Shown in pieces: positions 41,952 through 50,661 of a DNA stretch of 64,000 nt. The number at the start of each line of letters is the position of its first letter. Position 1 is the first letter of the stretch. The notes beneath the pieces are model-generated. The model made no database searches. It was not told the DNA's origin and worked only from the letters and a program-made list of their open reading frames with translations. The stretch is taken from contig NZ_SMMX01000004.1 in assembly GCF_004345005.1 (NCBI RefSeq), forward strand, positions 236,580 through 300,579, given 5' to 3'. The translations under genes and the position numbers were made by a program. The stretch is from Extibacter muris. Lineage in GTDB: Bacteria; Bacillota; Clostridia; Lachnospirales; Lachnospiraceae.

Positions 41952-43586
41952 ATGATAAGCACAAGCAACATAACACTCCGGGTTGGAAAGAAGGCTTTGT
42001 TTGAAGACGTCAACATCAAGTTTACAGAGGGCAACTGCTACGGCCTCATCGGCGCCAACGGAGCCGGAAAATCCACTTTCCTGAGAATCCTTTCCGGGCA
42101 GCTGGAGCCTTCCAAGGGGGAGGTCATCATCACTCCCGGGGAGCGTCTTTCTTTCCTGCAGCAGGACCATTTCCAATACGATGAATACATGGTCCTGGAT
42201 ACGGTCATGATGGGGAACGCCAGGCTGTATGAAATCATGAAGGAAAAGGAAGCCATCTACGCCAAGGAGGACTTTACAGACGAGGACGGGATCAAGGCCA
42301 GCGAACTGGAAGGTGAATTTGCGGCCATGAACGGCTGGGAGGCGGAATCCGACGCCGCAACCTTGCTGAATGGCCTCGGCATCGACGCAGAGATGCATGG
42401 CAAGATGATGAAGGACCTGAATGGACCGGAGAAGGTAAAAGTCCTCCTGGCCCAGGCATTATTCGGCAACCCGGACATCCTTCTGCTCGACGAGCCCACC
42501 AACCATCTGGATCTGGATGCTATCGCATGGCTGGAGGAGTTTCTCATCAATTTTGACAACACGGTTATCGTCGTGTCCCATGACCGTTATTTCCTGAATA
42601 AGGTATGTACACAGATAGCAGACATAGATTATGGCAAGATCAAGCTATACGCCGGCAACTACGACTTCTGGTACGAGTCCAGCCAGCTGCTCATCCGGCA
42701 GATGAAAGAAGCGAACAAGAAGAAGGAGGAGAAGATCAAAGAGCTGCAGGAATTCATCTCCCGGTTCAGCGCCAATGCATCCAAATCCAAGCAGGCTACC
42801 TCAAGAAAACGGGCGCTGGAGAAGATACAGCTGGACGATATCCAGCCGTCCAGCCGCAAGTACCCGTACATCGACTTCCGCCCGAACCGTGACATCGGCA
42901 ACGAGGTGCTGACTGTCGAAGGCCTGAGCAAGACGATCGACGGAGAAAAGATACTGGATGACATATCATTTACCCTGAACCACGATGACAAGGTAGCTTT
43001 CGTCGGCGGAAACGAACTGGCCAAGACGACACTGTTCCAGATACTCTCCGGCGAGATGGAGCCGGATGAGGGAACGTATAAATGGGGCGTGACTACATCC
43101 CAGGCCTATTTCCCTCTGGACAGCGGAAGCGAGTTTGACAACGACTATACTATCGTCGAATGGCTGACCCAGTATTCCGATGAAAAAGACGTCACCTACG
43201 TGCGCGGATTCCTTGGACGTATGCTCTTCTCCGGCGAGGACGGCGTCAAGAAGGTGAAGGTCCTCTCGGGAGGTGAAAAGGTACGCTGCCTGCTGTCCAA
43301 GATGATGATATCCGGCGCCAACGTCCTCCTTCTGGACGAGCCGACCAACCATCTGGATATGGAGTCCATCACGGCACTCAACAACGGGCTTGTCAAATTT
43401 CCAGGCGTCCTGTTGTTCAGTTCACGCGACCACCAGATCGTCCAGACGACGGCAAACCGTATCATGGAAATCGTACCGGGCGGAAAACTCATCGATAAGA
43501 TTACGACATACGATGAATACCTGGAGAGCGATGAGATGGCGAGAAAGAGACAGACCTATTCCATACAGAGCGAAGAAGATGACTAA
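41952..43586 (+). CDS. ABC-F family ATP-binding protein
   Basis: A soluble twin-ATPase of 544 residues that acts on ribosomes, in the YbiT-like branch. The first site has GANGAGKSTFLRIL and LLLDEPTNHLDLD, with the signature altered to LNGPEKVKVLLAQ. The second site has a modified Walker A (GGNELAKTTLFQIL) and a normal LSGGEKVRCLLS and LLLDEPTNHLDME. The linker between domains (about residues 240-310) is charged and helical. No membrane segment. Such proteins relieve stalled ribosomes or protect against antibiotics; no drug link can be read from the sequence. Palindromic repeat 1 follows the stop codon. Confidence 0.93.
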   Translation: MISTSNITLRVGKKALFEDVNIKFTEGNCYGLIGANGAGKSTFLRILSGQLEPSKGEVIITPGERLSFLQQDHFQYDEYMVLDTVMMGNARLYEIMKEKEAIYAKEDFTDEDGIKASELEGEFAAMNGWEAESDAATLLNGLGIDAEMHGKMMKDLNGPEKVKVLLAQALFGNPDILLLDEPTNHLDLDAIAWLEEFLINFDNTVIVVSHDRYFLNKVCTQIADIDYGKIKLYAGNYDFWYESSQLLIRQMKEANKKKEEKIKELQEFISRFSANASKSKQATSRKRALEKIQLDDIQPSSRKYPYIDFRPNRDIGNEVLTVEGLSKTIDGEKILDDISFTLNHDDKVAFVGGNELAKTTLFQILSGEMEPDEGTYKWGVTTSQAYFPLDSGSEFDNDYTIVEWLTQYSDEKDVTYVRGFLGRMLFSGEDGVKKVKVLSGGEKVRCLLSKMMISGANVLLLDEPTNHLDMESITALNNGLVKFPGVLLFSSRDHQIVQTTANRIMEIVPGGKLIDKITTYDEYLESDEMARKRQTYSIQSEEDD

Positions 43587-43642
43587 ATTTTGAAAGGGGT
43601 CAGCCCCCTGCTGCGGCAGGGGTCTGACCCCTTTGCAAATTC
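43587..43642. repeat. Palindromic repeat, copy 1 (right after the ABC-F gene)
   Basis: A hairpin with arms AAAGGGGTCAG.CCCCTG and CAGGGG.CTGACCCCTTT. The reverse complement matches copy 2 at 44879-44936 over nearly its whole length. Together they bracket the TetR-flavodoxin pair. Copy 1 may also serve as the ABC-F terminator. Confidence 0.8.
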
Positions 43643-43741
43643 ATCGAATTATCTGACAATAATCTTTACTTTTCTATTTATTCTTTTATATCCTTTACGT
43701 AAAAATATGCTTGCAAATTTTATATGCGCATTATATAATTA

Positions 43742-43765
43742 GTTTATATAAATAATTTATATAAC
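43742..43765. promoter_or_regulatory. AT-rich dyad, candidate operator of the TetR-like gene
   Basis: GTTTATATAAAT and AATTTATATAAC form a nearly perfect 24-bp palindrome 31 bp before the start codon of the TetR-like gene; a third TTATATAA lies at 43731-43738. The place and symmetry suit autoregulation. Confidence 0.5.
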
Positions 43766-43796
43766 TCATTTATCTGCGAAAGGCGGTATAATACAT

Positions 43797-44396
43797 ATGC
43801 CAAGACAAAGACTTACGAAAGACATGGTTGTCAAAGCAGCTTTTGACCTGGCTCGGGAAGGCGGTCTTGAGAACGTGACGGTAAAAGGGATTTCCCAGAA
43901 GCTTGATTGTTCTGTGCAGCCTGTCTATTGCTATTGCCGCAATATGAGCGGCCTGAAGCAGGATGTCATCGATTATACAGGCAGCTATCTCCGGAGCTTC
44001 ATCACCGAACGGCTGGATGTAAATGACATGTTCCAGAGCATGGGGATGGCCCACGCACAGTTTGCCAAGGCGGAACCCCACCTGTACCGGCTGTATTTTT
44101 TGCGCAAAAGGGATGATATCCACTCTTTTGAAGATATATATAAGAAGGAAACCAATCCTCAGATTGCAGAATTTATCGCCCGGCAGCTTGGCATATCTAT
44201 AGAGAAGGCCCGGCAGCTTCACCTGAATATGCTCATTTACAATACCGGCATATCTTTTATCCTTACTGTCCTTGGCAGCGATACCGATATCGGACACGTT
44301 CAGGATCTGCTCACCCAGGCAAAGGATATATTTACCCATTCCATAATAGCTGACAGCAAACAGGAGGAACCTAATGAAAACAATCGTACTTTTTAA
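43797..44396 (+). CDS. TetR/AcrR-like transcriptional regulator
   Basis: A 199-residue regulator. The N-terminal region VVKAAFDLAREGGLENVTVKGISQKLDCSVQPVYCYCRNMSGLK holds the TetR-type helix-turn-helix with an unusual Cys-rich recognition helix (CSVQPVYCYCRN). These three Cys could sense redox or metals. The C-terminal part is helical. It overlaps the flavodoxin gene by 23 bp and so likely governs it. AAAGGCGG is the ribosome site. The palindrome at 43742 may be its operator. Confidence 0.85.
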   Translation: MPRQRLTKDMVVKAAFDLAREGGLENVTVKGISQKLDCSVQPVYCYCRNMSGLKQDVIDYTGSYLRSFITERLDVNDMFQSMGMAHAQFAKAEPHLYRLYFLRKRDDIHSFEDIYKKETNPQIAEFIARQLGISIEKARQLHLNMLIYNTGISFILTVLGSDTDIGHVQDLLTQAKDIFTHSIIADSKQEEPNENNRTF

Positions 44397-44880
44397 TTCA
44401 AAGACAGGATTTACCAAGAGATATGCCGAATGGCTCGGGGAAATGACCGGCTGTACCGTAATGCCATTTGAGAAGGCCGTATCCTTGGACCTCACGCCGT
44501 ATGGCACCGTCATCTTCGCCTCCTGGTTCCATGCAGGGATGATACAAAAGCTAGGTTCATTCAAAAAAATGAATCTGAACGGCAAGAACAGGATTGTCAT
44601 GGTAACAGGAAGCAATCCGCCCGGTCTCGCTGAGACTGATACAGCCATTCAGAATAATTTTAAAAACGACGGCGAAAAATACAAAGTATTCTATCTGCCC
44701 GGAGGCCTAAGTTATGAAAAAATGGGAATCGGTGATAAGATAATGATGGCTGGCTTCCGTAAGATCATCAAAAAAGCAAACGGCGAAGACAGCGACATGT
44801 ACAAAAGGATATCACATTCTTATGACAATACTTCTAAAGAATATTTACAGCCGCTTGTAAGTTATCTGAATAGTCTTTGA
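44374..44880 (+). CDS. Flavodoxin-domain protein
   Basis: A 168-residue protein with a flavodoxin fold. The FMN phosphate loop reads FNSKTGFTKRYAEWL near the N-terminus, close to the T/S-x-T-G-x-T pattern, and TVIFASWFHAGMIQKLGSF follows as the second FMN loop. It resembles the HemG/protoporphyrinogen-oxidase-like flavodoxin group (Flavodoxin_5) rather than electron-carrier flavodoxins. It overlaps the TetR-like gene and is followed by palindromic repeat copy 2. The partner redox protein is not known. Confidence 0.85.
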   Translation: MKTIVLFNSKTGFTKRYAEWLGEMTGCTVMPFEKAVSLDLTPYGTVIFASWFHAGMIQKLGSFKKMNLNGKNRIVMVTGSNPPGLAETDTAIQNNFKNDGEKYKVFYLPGGLSYEKMGIGDKIMMAGFRKIIKKANGEDSDMYKRISHSYDNTSKEYLQPLVSYLNSL

Positions 44881-44936
44881 ATTTGCAAAGGGGTCAGCCC
44901 CCTGCCGCGGCAGAGGGCCGATCCCTTTCAAAATTA
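44879..44936. repeat. Palindromic repeat, copy 2 (between flavodoxin and trpS)
   Basis: Inverted copy of the element at 43587. It carries the arms GCAAAGGGGTCAGCCCCCTG and CAGAGGGCCGATCCCTTT. It lies between convergent genes and may end both transcripts. Confidence 0.8.
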
Positions 44937-45938
44937 TCGTATTTTGTCTGGAAATCCGACTTTTTTCTGTACTTTTCTTAACGTCTTATTGGCAAAATAC
45001 TGTGCTTTTTCTGCATTTGCTTTTATCACGCCGTCGATATAGGATTTGTCTTTTTCCAGTCTGGCCACTTCATCCTGCAGCGGCTTCAGGACAGATACCG
45101 CTGCTTCTCCGACTGCCATCTTGAAGACTCCGTATCCTTTGCCGTCAAATTCGGCAACGACTTCTTCCGGTGATTTCCCGGTACAGGCACTGTATATGTC
45201 GATAAGGTTCTTGACTCCGGGCTGTTCATCCCGGTACAAGATCTGGGCTTCCGAATCTGTCACCGCCCGTTTGCACTTTCTCATTACCGTATCCGGGTCG
45301 TCCATCAGGTAGATGCTGGCGTTTGGATTCTCATCGGATTTGGACATCTTTTTAGCCGGATCCTGCAGGCTCATGATCTTGGCCCCTACCTTCCCGATAT
45401 ATGGCTCCGGCACGGTGAACACATCGCCGTATATATTATTGAACCGCTCCGCGATGTCCCTTGTGAGTTCCAGATGCTGCATCTGGTCAATGCCGACAGG
45501 TACGACATCCGCCTGATAGAGCAGGATATCCGCTGCCATCAGTACCGGGTAGGTAAACAGCCCCGCATTGATATTGTCTGCGTGCTTCGCCGACTTGTCC
45601 TTGAACTGCGTCATACGGTTCAGCTCTCCCATATACGTAAAGCAGTTCAATATCCACGTCAGCTCCGCATGTCCGGATACATGCGACTGGTAATAGATAC
45701 AGTTCTTCTCCGGGTCAAGTCCCGCAGCGATATAAAGCGTAAGCAGTGCCCTCGCCCGCTTCCTGAGCGTGGCCGGCTCCTGCCGCACGGTGATGGAATG
45801 CATGTCTACCACGCTGTAGAAGCACTCATATTCATCACTCAGAGCCACCCAGTTCTTCAGCGCCCCCAGGTAATTGCCGAGCGTCAGGTTCCCCGTCGCC
45901 TGCATGCCGCTGAATAACACTTTCTTGTCATTGATCAT
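44934..45938 (-). CDS. trpS: Tryptophanyl-tRNA synthetase
   Basis: Charges tRNA-Trp. The 334-residue class I enzyme has the HIGH-like motif TGNLTLGNYLGALKNW (about residues 16-31) and KMSKS in PAKKMSKSDENPN (about residue 200). GIDQMQHLELTRDIA and the C-terminal RKVQKKVGF are typical. Length matches bacterial TrpRS. No T-box precedes it; the gene begins 18 nt after the histidine phosphatase stop, so both may share a transcript. Confidence 0.97.
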   Translation of the reverse strand: MINDKKVLFSGMQATGNLTLGNYLGALKNWVALSDEYECFYSVVDMHSITVRQEPATLRKRARALLTLYIAAGLDPEKNCIYYQSHVSGHAELTWILNCFTYMGELNRMTQFKDKSAKHADNINAGLFTYPVLMAADILLYQADVVPVGIDQMQHLELTRDIAERFNNIYGDVFTVPEPYIGKVGAKIMSLQDPAKKMSKSDENPNASIYLMDDPDTVMRKCKRAVTDSEAQILYRDEQPGVKNLIDIYSACTGKSPEEVVAEFDGKGYGVFKMAVGEAAVSVLKPLQDEVARLEKDKSYIDGVIKANAEKAQYFANKTLRKVQKKVGFPDKIR

Positions 45939-45956
45939 CTCTCTAATCCTCCCTGT

Positions 45957-46592
45957 CTATTCTTCCCATGGTGCCACTTCATCCTCATAATACACCACAT
46001 TCTCCGATATGATATGTGCCCTGCCGCGGGACACTTCCACTTCCGTGACCGCACAGTTCTTATGGACCCCTACGCCCCAGTAGTCTCCTAAGGGCCTGCC
46101 TTTTATATTGTTCAGGATTCCAGCAAGCGCTGCGCCGTGTGTCGTCACCAGAACGACGCTGTCCTCAAGCTCATCCTTCTGGAAAAGCTCTGCCAGGAAT
46201 TCGCCGGTCCGTCTCTTCACATCCGCAAATCCTTCTCCCCCTGCCGGGACTATATAATGCTCCGGATCATCAAAGAAACGCTGGAACTCTTCCGGAAGCT
46301 CCCACCCCTTTTTAGAACAGCACTTGCCTTCATACGCTCCGAAAGCCATCTCTTCGATACGCTCCTCTTCAATGACCGGAACCTTTCTGTCCCCAAGTAT
46401 GATCCGTGCCGTCTCTGCCGCCCTCCCGAGCGGGCTTGTATAACATATGTCAAAGGGGACATCCGCGAGGCCTTTAGCGGTCTCTTCCGCCAGATGCCTG
46501 CCGAATCCGTTCAGGGGAATATCTACCTGCCCCTGGATGCGCCTTGCCTTATTCCAGTCTGTCTCCCCATGTCTTACAAAATATATCTTCAT
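45957..46592 (-). CDS. Histidine phosphatase family protein
   Basis: A 211-residue phosphatase or mutase-like enzyme. The catalytic His is in IYFVRHGETDWNKARRIQGQVD at the N-terminus; the second His lies in VTTHGAALAGIL (about residue 155). It resembles CobC/PhoE/GpmB-type proteins, so substrates could be phosphosugars or nucleotides. The start at 46592 (MKIYFVRHG) has GGAGG upstream; a longer frame covering 46817 has no ribosome site and lies under the luxS leader. Confidence 0.9.
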   Translation of the reverse strand: MKIYFVRHGETDWNKARRIQGQVDIPLNGFGRHLAEETAKGLADVPFDICYTSPLGRAAETARIILGDRKVPVIEEERIEEMAFGAYEGKCCSKKGWELPEEFQRFFDDPEHYIVPAGGEGFADVKRRTGEFLAELFQKDELEDSVVLVTTHGAALAGILNNIKGRPLGDYWGVGVHKNCAVTEVEVSRGRAHIISENVVYYEDEVAPWEE

Positions 46593-46791
46593 CTCTGCTG
46601 CCTCCTGCCTTCCCCCGGGCTTCCGGAACCCGCTTATACGGTCCGCCGGGGCTACTTTGATAGTATAGCACATCTCCTGCCGTTTTTCATAGAAAATTAC
46701 GAAGAAAAGTGCTATAATACGCGTAGTGCCGGATTCTGCAGCCAGACGCATCTGCAAGACGGCGCAAGTACACGCAAAAAGGAGCATTGCC

Positions 46792-47268
46792 ATGGATAAG
46801 ATTACTAGCTTTACCATTGACCATACGAGATTGGTTCCCGGAGTATATGTATCAAGGAAGGACCGGCCGGGCGGACAGACGATTACGACCTTTGACCTTC
46901 GTTTGACAAGGCCGAACTATGAACCCGTCATGAACACGGCAGAAATGCATACGATCGAACACCTTGCGGCTACTTTCCTGCGCAACCATGCAGAATACGG
47001 AAGCCGTACGGTCTACTTTGGGCCGATGGGCTGCCGCACCGGTTTCTATCTCCTTCTATCGGGAGACTATGAATCCCGTGACATTGTACCACTCATGAAG
47101 GAGCTGTTCTCTTTCATCGCCGGTTTTGAAGGCGCTGTCCCGGGTGCTTCCGCAGATGACTGCGGAAATTATCTGGATATGAATCTTCCGATGGCAAAAT
47201 ATCTCGCCGCCAGATATGTGGAAGAAGTGCTGGATGGCATAACGGACCGGCAGCTCATCTATCCCTGA
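46792..47268 (+). CDS. luxS: S-ribosylhomocysteine lyase
   Basis: Cleaves S-ribosylhomocysteine into homocysteine and DPD, the AI-2 precursor. The 158-residue enzyme has the zinc motif [15 protein letters not shown] (about residue 52) with the third ligand Cys in [13 protein letters not shown] (about residue 124). The start at 46792 has AAAAAGGAG upstream. An extended -10 box (TGCTATAAT, 46710-46718) lies about 75 bp upstream. The Pfs nucleosidase gene is not in the window. Confidence 0.96.
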   Translation: MDKITSFTIDHTRLVPGVYVSRKDRPGGQTITTFDLRLTRPNYEPVMNTAEMHTIEHLAATFLRNHAEYGSRTVYFGPMGCRTGFYLLLSGDYESRDIVPLMKELFSFIAGFEGAVPGASADDCGNYLDMNLPMAKYLAARYVEEVLDGITDRQLIYP

Positions 47269-47289
47269 TCGTACGTCTGCCAGATGTCC

Positions 47290-47733
47290 CTACTTTAAGA
47301 TGTACCATCCTTCTTCCTTAATAAAACCGTACTTTTCATATACCGGCCTGCCGGGCTCCGAGGCCAGGAGCCGCACTTCTCCTGCCCCGGCTTTCCCGGC
47401 CTCCTCAACAAGCATGTCCATGATCTCAAATGCCAGTCCCCGCCTGCGGTAGTCCGGGCTCGTAAACATATTCGCAATATAAGCCACTTTGCCAGAGGGA
47501 TTGGAAAAGCCGGGCGGATATTCATAGAAGAGGACTGCTCCGGTCGCAGCCGCTACGCCGTCCTCTTCTGCCAATATCTGTATGATTCTGTTTTCTGCAA
47601 AGACCTTTTCAAAAAATGCTTTCATATAATGCTTGATCTCGACCTCTTCCTGCGCCTGCTCATGGATGAGCTGTATGCGCCTGAGCTCAATTATCAGATC
47701 AATGTCCTCTGGCGTCGCCTTCCTGTACTCCAT
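47290..47733 (-). CDS. GNAT family N-acetyltransferase
   Basis: A 147-residue acetyltransferase. The acetyl-CoA loop is FTSPDYRRRGLAFEIMDMLVEEAG (about residues 88-111), and the C-terminus ends in RPVYEKYGFIKEEGWYILK. Starts at MEYRKATPEDIDLIIELRR with AAAGGGAGAAGG upstream. The substrate cannot be told. It is convergent with luxS, 21 bp apart. Confidence 0.9.
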   Translation of the reverse strand: MEYRKATPEDIDLIIELRRIQLIHEQAQEEVEIKHYMKAFFEKVFAENRIIQILAEEDGVAAATGAVLFYEYPPGFSNPSGKVAYIANMFTSPDYRRRGLAFEIMDMLVEEAGKAGAGEVRLLASEPGRPVYEKYGFIKEEGWYILK

Positions 47734-47817
47734 CCTTCTCCCTTTCTATTTCTTTAGTTGCGCCAAAGCACATTTCTTTCTATAATGAATATATATCATA
47801 CAAAGGAGAATGCTATG

Positions 47818-48228
47818 GCACTTTCATATGTCAAACGTTTCATCCGCCTCCTGGCGGGATTATTTCTCTTCGCACCTGGAACCTGCTTCATCGTCCAGGC
47901 AGAAATCGGCCTGGCGCCATGGGATGCTTTCAGCATGGGACTTTCCCATGCCACAGGCCTGTCATTCGGCGATATCGTAATCGTCACCGGCATCCTCATC
48001 GTCGATTATGCGATGCACGAGCAGCTTGGCTTCGGAACCATACTGAATGCCCTTCTTATAGGAAAATTTATGGACCTGATCCAGTGAGGCCATCTTGTTC
48101 CCAAGATGGAACATTACGCCAGCGGCATTAGTATACGTTCAAGCTCCTGCGCTTTGATGTGACCGCAGTGCACCACGAAAGCCTGCTAGATACGCTGATC
48201 ATCTGGAAAGGCGGGAAATGCAGAGAGG
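47818..48228 (+). pseudogene. YczE-like membrane protein, broken by stop, deletion and frameshift
   Basis: The start codon at 47815 or the ATG near it opens MALSYVKRFIRLLAGLFLFAPG and continues with IGLAPWDAFSMGLSHATG, the N-terminus of a YczE/YitT-type membrane protein of about 210 residues. It stops at 48087 (DLIQ). In the same frame PKMEHYASGI follows. A different frame then codes for FKLLRFDVTAVHHESLLDTL up to a stop at 48228, which matches the C-terminal end of the family as I recall it. About 80 internal residues are absent. The gene is therefore a remnant. Confidence 0.7.
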
Positions 48229-48229
48229 A

Positions 48230-48715
48230 TTAAAGCTCTGCCGCCCGCCGGAGCGTATCTCCGGCGAGCCGGTAGCCGCTCCATTCCTTCATCTGTTCGG
48301 CTCCAAGCGACAGGTAGAACTCTATGCTTGGCTCATTCCAGTCCAGGCATGACCATTCAAGCCTTCCGCAGCCCCGCATCGTGGCAATTCTTGCCAGCTG
48401 TGCAAGCAGCGCCCTGCCGTACCCCCTGCCCCTCTTGTCTTCCAGTACGAACAAGTCCTCCAGATATATGCCCGCCCTGCCTAGAAAAGTGGAGAAGTTG
48501 TGGAAAAACAAGGCAAATCCGACTTCCTGCCCTTCTGCCACCGCAAAGAGGACTTCTGCCTTCTTCTTGTCAAATATCCATTCCCTGAGCAGCTCTTCCG
48601 TGGCCACTACATCCTCCGTCATATGTTCATAATCTGCCAGCTTCTTTATGAAATCCAGTATAAGTCCCGTATCTTCTCTCCCGGCAGTCCGGAAGGTTAC
48701 GTCCGTCTTATCCAT
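48230..48715 (-). CDS. GNAT family N-acetyltransferase (diamine acetyltransferase-like)
   Basis: A 161-residue acetyltransferase resembling spermidine/spermine N1-acetyltransferases. FLGRAGIYLEDLFVLEDKRGRGYGRALLAQLA (about residues 78-109) is the CoA-binding motif with an SSAT-like strand before it, and WNEPSIEFYLSLGAEQM follows. All expected parts are present. It lies 22 nt upstream of nothing obvious and downstream of a truncated GNAT gene. Confidence 0.9.
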   Translation of the reverse strand: MDKTDVTFRTAGREDTGLILDFIKKLADYEHMTEDVVATEELLREWIFDKKKAEVLFAVAEGQEVGFALFFHNFSTFLGRAGIYLEDLFVLEDKRGRGYGRALLAQLARIATMRGCGRLEWSCLDWNEPSIEFYLSLGAEQMKEWSGYRLAGDTLRRAAEL

Positions 48716-48737
48716 CCTTTTACCTCCTGTCCTTATC

Positions 48738-49115
48738 CTATCTATCCTCCCGGCTCATACCGGTCATATGGTGGGGAGCCATATCCTGCTGCCGGCCCTG
48801 CGTCCAATCCAAACTCCGAAGCTTTCTGCCAATCCCCTCCGACCTCCGTTCCGCCTTCACATACACGGTCGTCTCCACCGCCCAGTCATAGGCGGCCCTG
48901 TCCTTAAATGCAGCCACATAGGCATATCCTGTAATCTCACCATCTTCCTCCGCCAGAAGATAGGGATATCTTTCCTTCACTTTGCCCATGCGTTCCATAA
49001 ACTCGTTGATAGACGGTACTTCATATTCAAATGTCACTGCCGTATGCTCTACATAATACGCATATATCTGAAGCAGCAAAAGTGCATCTTTTTCTTCTGC
49101 CATCCTTATGATCAT
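48738..49115 (-). pseudogene. Truncated GNAT (phosphinothricin acetyltransferase-like)
   Basis: The first 100 residues are typical of the Pat/MnaT group: YAYYVEHTAVTFEYEVPS and AAYDWAVETTVYVKAERRSEGIGRKL. Full members have about 165-190 residues with the substrate-closing C-terminal half. Here the chain changes directly after GIGRKL into an unrelated tail of about 25 residues. The second half, including the conserved region after the CoA loop, is missing, so the protein is probably inactive. Confidence 0.65.
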
Positions 49116-49963
49116 TATCTGTACCTCTTCTTTTCGCCAATGCCGGACAGCTTAAGGATACCATACAAGACGAATAGTGCCGCACCACCCGCTAGTATCC
49201 ATTTCCCGCAGCCAGCAAGCGTGTCTGCCGACACTGTCACCTCGCTCCCCGCCATCTCTCTGCCCAGTTCATCTGCCGCTGCCGTAAGCAGCGCCGGAAA
49301 GGCATAACCTGCCGCGCTTCCGGCCACGATGCCGCAAAGCCCCAGATGGAAAAGGAAACGGCCCTTTGAAAGCCGGAGCAGTACGATTCCAAATGCTGAT
49401 ATGAAGACAATGGCAATTGCCGCCGTCCTCGCCTCCTCAGATGTCATAACCGCGTACAGCTTAGCCGCCTGCTTCTGCTGTCCTGTCATTTGAGACAGCG
49501 CCTCGTCTGCAGCCACGCCAAGCTCCGTCTCCAGCTCGCTGCCGGCCGACTCGGCCGCACTTTTCAGGACGGCCCTGGGCAGGCCGCCAAGTTCTACGCC
49601 AAAAGCTTCTGCCACGGCATCTATATTGTCGTCTACTGCTTTTTCCATATACGATGACACGTCAGGAGACGAAAACGGCGTCCCGTCCGCCGCCGCATAT
49701 GCCAAGGCATCCATATAATCGCCGACCAGCGCCCGGAGGTTTTCATCCTGGCTTATCTTATCGGCGGCGTCTTCTATCTGTGCTTCCGTGGCGTCCGGAA
49801 ACATGGCACGGACGCCATCCCCTATCGTAGAGGCGACGGCCTTCTTGACAAGCGCATCTGTCGCTATCTCTGCACAGATATCCTTCACAGACATGCCCGC
49901 CAGTATAAATACAGCCGCCAGCACCAGAACCGCATCCAATATAACGCTGATTACCCTTTTCAT
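49115..49963 (-). CDS. Hypothetical membrane protein
   Basis: A 282-residue protein of unknown family. An N-terminal hydrophobic segment (VISVILDAVLVLAAVFILAGM) may be an anchor. Residues 30-165 are Ala/Asp/Glu-rich and probably helical, outside the membrane. Three further hydrophobic segments follow (AIAIVFISAFGIVLL, LGLCGIVAGSAAGYAFPALL, WILAGGAALFVLYGIL). It overlaps the next GNAT fragment by one base and follows an isochorismatase gene by 12 nt, in the same direction. No function is proposed. Confidence 0.75.
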   Translation of the reverse strand: MKRVISVILDAVLVLAAVFILAGMSVKDICAEIATDALVKKAVASTIGDGVRAMFPDATEAQIEDAADKISQDENLRALVGDYMDALAYAAADGTPFSSPDVSSYMEKAVDDNIDAVAEAFGVELGGLPRAVLKSAAESAGSELETELGVAADEALSQMTGQQKQAAKLYAVMTSEEARTAAIAIVFISAFGIVLLRLSKGRFLFHLGLCGIVAGSAAGYAFPALLTAAADELGREMAGSEVTVSADTLAGCGKWILAGGAALFVLYGILKLSGIGEKKRYR

Positions 49964-49975
49964 ACCCTGCTCCCC

Positions 49976-50497
49976 TTATTCATCCAGTACCTTGATCTGG
50001 CATACCTTCATCGCCTCCAATGCCTGACGGTGGCTCTCTGGCGTCACACCCGCGCAGCACGCCGCATCTACGATAATCTCCGTCTCCGGAAGAAATGCTT
50101 TGACTATCATTGCATTTGAGATGACACATATGTCAGTACACAATCCGACAAACGTGACAGACTCTACCTTTTCCCTGCTGTCATACTCCTTGAGCATCCG
50201 TCCGAGCTCCACGCTTCCAAAGGCAGGCTTGTCGATCGGAACCTCCTTGCACAGCGCCTTTATCTTCGGACAAAGCTCCCATCCTTCTGTCCCCCTGATG
50301 CAATGGGGCACCGGCAGCTTCTTCCCCTCCAGCGTCTTCAAGTAATCGCTTTCATGCGTATCCTGCGTGTAGAGTACCCGGCCGTCAAAACTCCGGATCC
50401 TCTCTGCCACCGCCGGGACGATACCCACGGCCTCCTCCGTTCCAAGCGCGCCGTCCACAAAATCGTTCTGCATATCTACTACAACAAGTATCCTCAT
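49976..50497 (-). CDS. Isochorismatase-family cysteine hydrolase (nicotinamidase-like)
   Basis: A 173-residue hydrolase. The Asp of the triad is in LVVVDMQNDFVDGALG, the Lys lies near residue 93-95 (IDKPAFGS), and the Cys in VGLCTDICVISNAMIVK (about residue 130). This triad and the length suit nicotinamidase (PncA), which turns nicotinamide into nicotinate for NAD recycling. Other amides remain possible. Starts with ATG at 50497 preceded by AAAAGGAG. Confidence 0.9.
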   Translation of the reverse strand: MRILVVVDMQNDFVDGALGTEEAVGIVPAVAERIRSFDGRVLYTQDTHESDYLKTLEGKKLPVPHCIRGTEGWELCPKIKALCKEVPIDKPAFGSVELGRMLKEYDSREKVESVTFVGLCTDICVISNAMIVKAFLPETEIIVDAACCAGVTPESHRQALEAMKVCQIKVLDE

Positions 50498-50585
50498 AAC
50501 AGCATCTCCTTTTCACAACCTGTATCCATCGTCTTTTCCATAATATCATATCCTGCCGTCAACTTCCAGATGGCAGGATCAAAAA

Positions 50586-50628
50586 GAAAGCGGAAAGAGA
50601 TATCTCATGACATCTCTTCCCGCTTTCG
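50586..50628 (-). terminator. Terminator after trmO
   Basis: A 16-bp stem (GAAAGCGGAAAGAGAT and its partner with one G/T change) with a ten-base loop. On the minus strand TTTTTG follows. A second small hairpin (50550-50579, ATCCTGCC/GGCAGGAT) lies just past it. Confidence 0.85.
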
Positions 50629-50661
50629 ATCTTCGGCCTGATTCTCCAATTCAGCAATTAT

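Noticed and set aside
42980..43060. ABC-F second Walker A (GGNELAKTT) as evidence for a dead gene
   Set aside because: The Lys and Thr are kept, and altered Walker A and signature motifs are, as far as I recall, usual in the YbiT-like branch.
45939..45956. T-box leader for trpS
   Set aside because: Only 18 nt separate trpS from the upstream gene, and no GGUGG-type T-box sequence is seen.
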